This document shows positions 1-5,576 of a DNA stretch of 7,089 nt, piece by piece. A model generated the notes under the pieces. That model had not been told where the DNA came from, searched no databases, and worked only from the letters and a program-made list of their open reading frames with translations. The stretch lies in the NCBI GenBank assembly GCA_029940345.1, contig JAOZRC010000278.1, positions 1-7,089 on the forward strand, in the 5' to 3' direction. Position 1 is the stretch's first letter. Each line of letters opens with the position of its first letter. Source of the DNA: Desulfobacterales bacterium. GTDB lineage: Bacteria > Desulfobacterota > Desulfobacteria > Desulfobacterales > JAUCGF01. The position numbers were made by a program, and so were the translations under genes.

Positions 1-148
1 GAAGTCCGATTTCTTGAACAATATCTTTTATATCTTTGTCTATTACTGTCGCGCGTTGAACCAAAGAACTTTCTTCAGCAATTATTTTTTTTGATATTCT
101 ATCGCTTACTTCCGCTATTATTTCTTTATAAATTTCTTTTTTTATCAT
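1..148 (-). CDS. N-terminal fragment of an unidentified AT-rich gene
   Basis: An open frame starts with ATG at 148 and runs off the left edge of the window after 49 codons. The start is supported by AAGGAG at 155-160 (minus strand), six bases before the ATG. The predicted peptide begins MIKKEIYKEIIAEVSDRISK and is rich in Lys, Glu and Ile, which suggests an amphipathic helical N-terminus; I see no signal peptide or membrane segment. Seven of its eleven Ile codons are the rare-type ATA, and AAA dominates for Lys. This differs from the downstream genes, where ATT and ATC prevail, so recent transfer is plausible. I do not recognise the family. A transposase or other mobile-element gene would fit the composition and the repeat-rich surroundings, but nothing in the 49 residues proves it. 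The 175 bp between this start and the sppA stop show no other feature I can support. Confidence 0.6.
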   Translation of the reverse strand, partial: MIKKEIYKEIIAEVSDRISKKIIAEESSLVQRATVIDKDIKDIVQEIGL

Positions 149-323
149 TTTCAACTCCTTCCATTAGAGGTTATCTATCTTCCTCTAACTTAAAAGAATA
201 AAAATGTCGAGCACTTTTCTACAACGGGCTTGAATTACACCCCATTTCAGGTAGTTTATTTTTTGGGAAACCCTAAAAGGCTCAAATCAGCCAGGCACTT
301 CAAACTTTTAACTTAAAATTTCA

Positions 324-2219
324 CTACTGAACATCACAAGTCAAACAGCGGGCATATAATCCGTTGGGATCATTAAATTGGCTGACTTGCTCCATATCCG
401 CGTTAATATGTCGAAAAAGCGTTAAAAAACCCTGTAAGGGCGTTTGCTGGAAATCATGCCCCCAAGCAATTTGCACTTTTTCGGTGACTTGTTTGACCAA
501 TTCTTCTGTAAAGGTTAAAGGTTTTTTCACATACAGGATGTCATAATCACTCACACCGGCTTTATCTGCGGCTGACTCAACAGCCTCTTTTAATCCGCCC
601 AATTTATCCACCAACCCCAATTGATGTGCGGCCAGACCATCCCAGACGCGGCCTTCGGCAATCTTGGAAACTTTTTCGGGTGTCATGTTGCGCCCTAAAG
701 CCACCAGGTTAATAAACCGGTGATACCCATTTTCAATAATTTGCTGCATCGCATCGGATAATATGGGATTTAAGGGACGTGCCGGATTGTAGCCGTCAGC
801 CAGGTCAGTCGTGCCGACACCGTCGTTGCTGACGCCCAAATGTTGCAAACTCCTCTCAAATGTGGGCAGTGCTGCAAAAATTCCGATTGAACCGGTGATG
901 GTGGTTTCAGACGCCCAGATTTCATCTGCGGCGCTGGCAATCCAGTAAGCGCCTGAAGCCGCAACGCTGCTCATAGAGATGATCACCGGTTTGCCGGCCT
1001 TGCGCATCATCGCAATCTCACTGCGAATTATTTCTGATGCAAAAGCGCTTCCACCACCGCTATTAATATGAATCACCAGCGCCTTAATTTTTTCATTGCC
1101 GCGAGCCTTGCGGATCAGTCTGGCAAGTGATTCACCTCCGATTTTACCGGCCGGTTGTTTTCCATCTAGGATCATACCTTTGGCAACAATAATGCCGATT
1201 TTATCAGCATCGGGACGTATCTGCTCTTTTTCAGGTCGAATCACGTTTATATAATCACTAAAACGAATTTGTTTGTACGTTTTACCTGTATCATCCTCAC
1301 CGACAAGGGCAATAAGTTGTTCGTGCATTTGATGACGGGTTTTCAATTGATCCGCCAATTTATGATTCAAGGCAAGTTGGGCCGAATCACCTTTGACAAC
1401 GCGCAAGTGTTTATTAATGTTGTTGATGTAATCATCAAGCATCCCGCTATCCAAATTTCGAAGCGTGGACACATCGTTTTGGTAGGCATCCCACAGCACT
1501 TTCAGCCAGGCTAAATTGGCCTCTTTGGCTTCCGGAGACATATCATTACGAATAAATGGCTCAAGGGCTGCTTTATAGGTGCCAACTCTGAAAACATGAA
1601 ACCGCACCATCAGTTTGGATAGTGCTTCTTTGAAATAAGAGCGATACACGCCATAACCGTTTAAAAAGACGCTGCCATGCGGGTGCAGCCAGATTTCATG
1701 GGCATGCGCCGCAAGATAATATTGATTCTGATTATAATTGTCACCGATAGCGATAATTTTTTTGCCGCTTTGTTTAAACCGCTTCAGGGCGGCGCCGATC
1801 TCCCGCAGTTTGCTAATGCCTGCCCCGCCCATATTTTTTAAATCAAGCACTACCATTTTAATGCGTTTATCCTTGCACGCATAATCTAAAGAATCAAGAA
1901 TATCCCGCAAAAGGGTTTGACGTTTTTTTTCTTCTTCCCGCGAGCGGCCTAAGAACGCTGCCATCGGTTTATCGTAGGTTTTCTGGATAACAATATTCCC
2001 GGCTGGCGCCAGCACCAGCGCAACATCGGAAGGTATTTCCTCGTCAGAAGCGCCCATTAAATACAAGGTAAGAAAAAAAACAATCGACAGGAGAAAAGCA
2101 AGATTGAAAACAATTCGCTGGCAGGCGCTTAACACCTTCCAGAAAACACTAAAGCTGCGATGAACAATTTTAAAAAAAACGGTCAAGCTGCGGTGTAAAG
2201 TTATAATGATTTTCAGCAT
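324..2219 (-). CDS. sppA: Signal peptide peptidase SppA, 67K (protease IV) type
   Basis: This inner-membrane serine protease (peptidase family S49) degrades signal peptides left in the membrane after secretion, with its catalytic domains on the periplasmic side. At 631 residues it is close to E. coli SppA (618) and has both tandem S49 domains. One membrane helix lies at about residues 37-56. The N-terminal domain carries the general-base Lys in FRVGTYK (Lys216, matching E. coli Lys209). The C-terminal domain carries the nucleophile in VAASGAYW (Ser422, matching E. coli Ser409). The HINSGGGSA stretch near residue 384 and the TGSIG motif near 442 are typical of the fold. The start has AGGAT at 2228-2232, eight bases upstream. 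Two oddities are a longer N-terminal cytoplasmic segment made of an 11-residue tandem repeat (residues 9-30) and a C-terminal CLTC motif. It is last in the minus-strand gene series, 116 bp after the four-helix membrane protein gene; co-transcription is possible but unproven. Confidence 0.95.
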   Translation of the reverse strand: MLKIIITLHRSLTVFFKIVHRSFSVFWKVLSACQRIVFNLAFLLSIVFFLTLYLMGASDEEIPSDVALVLAPAGNIVIQKTYDKPMAAFLGRSREEEKKRQTLLRDILDSLDYACKDKRIKMVVLDLKNMGGAGISKLREIGAALKRFKQSGKKIIAIGDNYNQNQYYLAAHAHEIWLHPHGSVFLNGYGVYRSYFKEALSKLMVRFHVFRVGTYKAALEPFIRNDMSPEAKEANLAWLKVLWDAYQNDVSTLRNLDSGMLDDYINNINKHLRVVKGDSAQLALNHKLADQLKTRHQMHEQLIALVGEDDTGKTYKQIRFSDYINVIRPEKEQIRPDADKIGIIVAKGMILDGKQPAGKIGGESLARLIRKARGNEKIKALVIHINSGGGSAFASEIIRSEIAMMRKAGKPVIISMSSVAASGAYWIASAADEIWASETTITGSIGIFAALPTFERSLQHLGVSNDGVGTTDLADGYNPARPLNPILSDAMQQIIENGYHRFINLVALGRNMTPEKVSKIAEGRVWDGLAAHQLGLVDKLGGLKEAVESAADKAGVSDYDILYVKKPLTFTEELVKQVTEKVQIAWGHDFQQTPLQGFLTLFRHINADMEQVSQFNDPNGLYARCLTCDVQ

Positions 2220-2261
2220 GATATTTTATCCTGTGGTTAAAGATAGTTAAAACAATAATAG

Positions 2262-2313
2262 TTGAACAATCGAATTACGAATAATTGAATTACGAACAAT
2301 TGAACAATTGAAC
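2262..2313. repeat. Short imperfect tandem repeats between sppA and its upstream gene
   Basis: Two adjacent 15-bp units, GAATTACGAAYAATT at 2272-2286 and 2287-2301, differ at a single base. They are flanked by shortened versions, GTTGAACAAT at 2261-2270 and GAACAATTGAAC at 2302-2313. AATTG and CAATTG words give the stretch local self-complementarity. It lies in the 116-bp gap just upstream of sppA on the minus strand. It may be a slippage-generated spacer; I see no evidence of a binding-site role beyond the repetition. Confidence 0.6.
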
Positions 2314-2335
2314 GACGCAAAAATGATTGATCAAT

Positions 2336-3091
2336 TCAATCTTCCTTAACGATGGCCGCCGGGGCCGGAAGGAATTGAACATCATCGGTTTCAGTGTGAT
2401 GGGTGCTAATCGCCTGCAAATCACTGTTGGAAATAATTTTACCATCTTTGCTGATTACCGTATTGTCATCCATGATTAACATTCCCATCCGATCCATAAC
2501 ATCATTTTTGTACTGATACTGTTGTTCCATCATTTTGACGCGCAATTTGTAATTGGCCAACAGCCATACAACGCTGATAATGAGACCCGAAATCAGGATA
2601 ACAGCCGCCGCAATCAGCACATATTGAAGCGCTTTTTCACCGGCATCAGCCAGAAATAGAAGAATCGCATCCAAATAGTAAAAGATTAAGGAGCCCAGCA
2701 CCAGTAGAAACAAAATCAAGAGAAAAGGAATCTGACGGGTGTGGCTTAACAAAGTTTGTAAGCGGATGGTCAGATTTTTAGGAGCCGGTTTCCCGATTTC
2801 ACTGGTGGTCGCGGTGTCATACAACGGATTTTTGCCAAAAACATATTTATTAAACGCCAGGATAAAAATGCCCAATAAAAAAGTGATTGCGATGGGCACC
2901 AGGAAGGCCACATAAAAGTAGAATTTCCAGGGAAACGGCTCTGCACTGGCCCCCAGGTATCCCACACAACTGACTAAAAAAATAAGGATTTCGATAGCGA
3001 CAACAAAATGAAGATAATTTATAAAATAGGTTTTTAACTGGGTGTCGTTAAAAAGCTGGGCGACACCGATATGTTTTTGATTTTCGTTCAT
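2336..3091 (-). CDS. Four-helix integral membrane protein with cytoplasmic tail, unknown function
   Basis: The 251-residue product has four strongly hydrophobic segments at about residues 27-48, 56-80, 121-147 and 156-179. A polar loop of about 40 residues separates helices 2 and 3. The last helix is followed by a tail of about 70 residues that begins YKLRVKMMEQQYQYKND. That opening is basic and then amphipathic, so by the positive-inside rule the tail is probably cytoplasmic and could form a short coiled coil. The tail continues through MDDNTVISKDGKII and ends acidic (VKED). I do not recognise the family and no catalytic motif stands out. The ATG at 3091 has only an A-rich leader and no clear Shine-Dalgarno sequence, so the start is less certain than for its neighbours. 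Upstream are a half copy of a mobile repeat and then the CPBP-like membrane protein gene; downstream is sppA. Its position suggests a role linked to those membrane proteins, which is inference only. Confidence 0.85.
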   Translation of the reverse strand: MNENQKHIGVAQLFNDTQLKTYFINYLHFVVAIEILIFLVSCVGYLGASAEPFPWKFYFYVAFLVPIAITFLLGIFILAFNKYVFGKNPLYDTATTSEIGKPAPKNLTIRLQTLLSHTRQIPFLLILFLLVLGSLIFYYLDAILLFLADAGEKALQYVLIAAAVILISGLIISVVWLLANYKLRVKMMEQQYQYKNDVMDRMGMLIMDDNTVISKDGKIISNSDLQAISTHHTETDDVQFLPAPAAIVKED

Positions 3092-3120
3092 ATTTTTTAA
3101 TTTAGAAACTTAAACGTTGA

Positions 3121-3170
3121 AACCGTTCTCACGCTTTTGCAGCCGATTTAAGACTTTTCAAACAGGCTCT
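3121..3170 (-). repeat. Half copy of the 162-bp inverted-repeat element
   Basis: Read on the minus strand, this 50-bp segment begins AGAGCCTGTTTGAAAAGTC and matches the left arm of the element at 5039-5200 at 48 of 50 positions. The match stops abruptly after the shared GGTT, and no second arm is present. It is therefore a solo arm or deletion remnant. It lies in the 125-bp gap between the CPBP-like gene and the four-helix membrane protein gene, about 30 bp upstream of the latter's start, and so would be part of its leader. Confidence 0.85.
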
Positions 3171-3216
3171 TAGACATAATAATGAAGACAGCAGGCATGT
3201 CAAGTTCAATCAATTT

Positions 3217-3990
3217 TCAAGATTGATAGGCAATGACAATAAATTTCAACCCTAAAACAAAATTAAACATCATGGAATAGAGAAGCCCGCGAACAATAAA
3301 CAGGTAACCGGCAATCAGGTGGGTGGCCAATGACAGCAAAATGGAAATGATAAACAGGTAATTAAAATCGGCTGCGACGCCGATAAACTGGAAATGCTTT
3401 ACCGATAAAAAAGGAAACAGAACTGAAACGGCGATCACACCAAAGGGTTTACTTTTAAAGAGCATCACATTGATGGTGACCAATCCCAGCCTTAGAATGA
3501 TTTCATCTGTAAAGGCGCGCTTCAGGGGCATCGCTAACAGATATAACAGGTCTTTGGGATAGATCTGGGGCGCTACCTGGATGAAGTGGCGATCAAACAA
3601 AAAATAGGATAGCGCAACCATGGTCAACCCTAATGCAAGCAAATTCCAAAAGGAACGGGCAAATTTAGCCCAATCCCCAAATCCGGGCAGTTCAAGTCTT
3701 TGAGAAAATGAAAAGCCTGCCAGCGCGGATAAAAAACAGGCGATAAAAAGCAAAAACAGTTGGGATAAAAATAAACTTTCGAACTGGAACTGGTTACCTG
3801 AATTCTGCGTCCGAATAACAATTTCGGTTAAATATTTTAAATAGGGGACGGTAAATAAAACAGCCGCACCAGCCACAATAACCGATTTTATCAGGACGGC
3901 GCGTGAGTCCGATTGGCGCGTCATATAAACGAGCGTTTGGCGTAAGGTATTGAGCCGGTCAGACTTTTTATCAGGATGAAGCAGCGTCAT
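3217..3990 (-). CDS. Multi-pass membrane protein, divergent CPBP/CAAX-protease-like
   Basis: The 257-residue product has a basic, polar N-terminus of about 33 residues followed by some six to eight hydrophobic segments (about 34-55, 73-95, 114-132, 147-156, 168-178, 184-198, 210-231, 236-255). Its C-terminal half recalls the CPBP (ABI/CAAX) intramembrane protease fold. DEIILR at 162-167 resembles motif 1, EExxxR, with Asp for the first Glu. LSVKH ending at His199 resembles motif 2, FxxxH, with Leu for Phe. AGYLFIVRGLLYSMMFNFVLG recalls motif 3 but has Asn243 where the family has His. If it belongs there, the active site is altered and the protein may be a non-catalytic or changed-specificity member. 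Another polytopic membrane family is possible. Its start lies inside the 3' end of the actin-like ATPase gene with a 20-bp overlap, so translational coupling is likely and a functional link to that ATPase is plausible. Confidence 0.85.
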   Translation of the reverse strand: MTLLHPDKKSDRLNTLRQTLVYMTRQSDSRAVLIKSVIVAGAAVLFTVPYLKYLTEIVIRTQNSGNQFQFESLFLSQLFLLFIACFLSALAGFSFSQRLELPGFGDWAKFARSFWNLLALGLTMVALSYFLFDRHFIQVAPQIYPKDLLYLLAMPLKRAFTDEIILRLGLVTINVMLFKSKPFGVIAVSVLFPFLSVKHFQFIGVAADFNYLFIISILLSLATHLIAGYLFIVRGLLYSMMFNFVLGLKFIVIAYQS

Positions 3991-5008
3991 CTGATTCCGT
4001 TTTTCCCCATATATGTTTGCCGAATTTTATATACCCCTGCACGTTATTCAAGCGGGTGTCAATGTTGTTTTCAACCGGCATGACATTACCGGCAATCAGC
4101 GGTTGAAGATGTTTGGCCAATTCGACACTGCCGCCCCCGGTTAAAATGATCGTGTCAATATCCCAGTCATCCGCCCAGAGCCGGTCGACATCACTGGCAA
4201 TGGTTCCGGCCGCATTGGCAAAAACCTGGTCACGAAATTTGCTGATATTGTATTCGTGCCCCCTGATTTTGATAAAACCGGTTTCCACCGCCTTATACAA
4301 ACGAAATAATTCCACATTGACACCACATTCCTTGCGCAGTTTTTTGGCAATTACGGCAAAACATTTGGAAGTCCCGGTGTCTGTCGTGATACTCCCGCGC
4401 TCAATATAGCGCAAATGATCAATGACTGTAAAATCGGTGGTGCGAAAACCGATATCCACCAGACCGACTTTTTGTTGCGCCAACTCTTTATTGATTACTT
4501 TGCCGTCCTCATCCATCAGCAAATTTAAGAGCGTTCCGAGGGGTTGCGGAATCATTTTGACATTTTTAATTTCCAGCTTTTTGGAAACTGCCGTTTGGTC
4601 GGTTTTATAAAACGTAATTTCATGCGTTCCTTTTAAAATTTTTGCGAACTGCTGACGATACTGCTCAAAATAGCCCACTGGCAATCCGGATACGACATTT
4701 AGCGGGATTGATTTTTCAGTTAACACGCCCAGACCGGTTAAACCGAATATTTTTACAAAATCTTTGACCATCAACTCTTGGTCCAGTGTGTATTTGCGCG
4801 CATTAGACTGTTGTTCGGCGAAATCCCCGATAAAATAAGATTGATCATCAATCGTAACATGCAGGTTTTTTGCAAACGTATCGGTTGATAGGTCCATTTT
4901 AAATTGAATTTCAGTCGCTTCCCCCATGAGTGATTTAAAAATGACAAATTCATTGCCGTTGGTGGCTTTGGTGAATCCGAATCCGATGTCAATACCGAAT
5001 ATTTCCAT
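3971..5008 (-). CDS. ParM/StbA-type actin-like ATPase
   Basis: This 345-residue protein has the actin/Hsp70-fold ATPase signatures in order. Phosphate-1 is GIDIGFGFTK at 5-14 with Asp7. VVSGLPVGYF at 105-114 is typical of the ParM-like N-terminal domain. Phosphate-2 is LVDIGFRTTDF at 183-193 with Asp185. The adenosine motif is ILTGGGSVELA at 288-298, and NVQGYIKFG closes the protein as in ParM relatives. Such proteins polymerise into ATP-driven filaments, best known from plasmid segregation; archaeal and chromosomal relatives also occur. Length is slightly above ParM of plasmid R1 (320). The start is well supported by GGAGG at 5014-5018, five bases upstream. It is the first gene of the minus-strand series and overlaps the next gene by 20 bp. 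No small ParR-like DNA-binding partner follows and no direct-repeat centromere is seen upstream; instead a mobile element sits there. A chromosomal, membrane-linked role is therefore a reasonable inference. Confidence 0.9.
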   Translation of the reverse strand: MEIFGIDIGFGFTKATNGNEFVIFKSLMGEATEIQFKMDLSTDTFAKNLHVTIDDQSYFIGDFAEQQSNARKYTLDQELMVKDFVKIFGLTGLGVLTEKSIPLNVVSGLPVGYFEQYRQQFAKILKGTHEITFYKTDQTAVSKKLEIKNVKMIPQPLGTLLNLLMDEDGKVINKELAQQKVGLVDIGFRTTDFTVIDHLRYIERGSITTDTGTSKCFAVIAKKLRKECGVNVELFRLYKAVETGFIKIRGHEYNISKFRDQVFANAAGTIASDVDRLWADDWDIDTIILTGGGSVELAKHLQPLIAGNVMPVENNIDTRLNNVQGYIKFGKHIWGKTESDDAASS

Positions 5009-5038
5009 GTGTTCCTCCGTGATTCGCGGATGCGTTTA

Positions 5039-5200
5039 AGAGCCTGTTTGAAAAGTCTTAAATCGGCTGAAAAAGCGTGAGAGCGGTTCTGATTTCCACA
5101 AATTTCATGGCAATAGGCCGGCTATTCCCTTAAAATTTGCGAAAATCAGCCCTCGCTCTCACACTTTTTCGCTTCGATCACGACTTTCCAAACAGGCTCT
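5039..5200. mobile_element. MITE-like 162-bp inverted-repeat element
   Basis: The left end AGAGCCTGTTTGAAAAGTC (from 5039) is matched by the inverted right end CGACTTTCCAAACAGGCTCT (5181-5200); the terminal 12 bp are identical. Complementarity continues inward with mismatches through GAAAAAGCGTGAGAGCG and CTGATTT to near the centre. There AATAGGCCGGCTATT (about 5111-5125) forms a near-palindromic tip, so the whole element could fold into one long hairpin. It encodes nothing I can support. A second, half copy at 3121-3170 shows that this is a dispersed family, as expected for a non-autonomous element moved by a transposase elsewhere. Target-site duplications are not clear. It ends about 30 bp from the start of the actin-like ATPase gene, so that gene's promoter or leader probably lies within or next to it. 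Confidence 0.75.
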
Positions 5201-5428
5201 AAGTTTTTTTGATAAACTGATGGCAGTGGATGAATAAGCGCTATCAGGTTCTAAGAGCAGACGTCTGACGAGTTTCAAACATGTGATTCTATATTTCGGA
5301 CATCTATGACCTATTCCAATTAAAAAGTCAAATGATTCAGATTGTGGCGCCATCCGATAAAACCCATTCCCGAATAATCTTGAATTTGTATTTGCTTTCC
5401 AATGCTGATAATTGTAAGTTTAGATTTA
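5201..5428. other. Gene-free spacer
   Basis: This is the middle of the 568-bp divergent region between the actin-like gene and the kinase gene. It has no ORF with a convincing start or composition. The only structure I see is the perfect 10-bp palindrome CAGACGTCTG at 5258-5267. It is echoed by the related word TGACGTCTG at 5484-5492, inside the neighbouring repeat. I cannot assign a promoter with confidence. Confidence 0.5.
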
Positions 5429-5522
5429 CTCGTTCCCACGTTTTACGTGGGAACGCGGTCCGGACGCTTCGCGTCCATCAAAGCTGACGTCTGTTACGTT
5501 GGACGCGAAGCGTGGAAACGAG
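5429..5522. repeat. Composite palindromic intergenic repeat
   Basis: Three nested inverted repeats are visible. At 5431-5455 the arms CGTTCCCACG and CGTGGGAACG flank a five-base loop. At 5462-5476 GGACGC and GCGTCC flank a three-base loop. The outer left arm CTCGTTCCCACG (5429-5440) pairs with CGTGGAAACGAG (5511-5522) at 11 of 12 positions, and TGGACGCGAAGCG (5500-5512) complements the second hairpin. Alternative folds are therefore possible. Repeats built from CGTTCCCACG/CGTGGGAACG words are common between genes in many proteobacteria. It ends 54 bp before the kinase start and may lie in its leader. Confidence 0.75.
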
Positions 5523-5576
5523 GAAATGGCCAAAGTTAGGACCAAGCCCAATTTTTGATATGAATGGAACTAAAAA

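Noticed and set aside
275..292. Possible factor-independent terminator after sppA: a GGCT/AGCC stem followed by TTTT on the minus strand
   Set aside because: The stem is only four pairs with a six-base loop and the T run is four bases, too weak to call.
2262..2313. CRISPR-like repeats
   Set aside because: The units are contiguous, 15 bp long and degenerate, with no spacers between them.
4113..4409. Plus-strand ORF of 98 codons antisense to the actin-like ATPase gene
   Set aside because: It lies wholly within a well-supported gene on the other strand and has no recognisable domain, so it is a shadow frame.
3971..5200. Plasmid partition locus (parM with centromere)
   Set aside because: There is no ParR-like gene and no set of direct repeats upstream; the upstream DNA is a single long inverted repeat typical of a mobile element.
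5258..5267. Operator site at the perfect palindrome CAGACGTCTG
   Set aside because: A single 10-bp palindrome without a second copy, promoter elements or a regulator gene is too little evidence.
5159..5353. Minus-strand ORF of 64 codons in the divergent region
   Set aside because: It runs into the right arm of the mobile element, has no ribosome binding site I can support, and its sequence looks like translated non-coding DNA.
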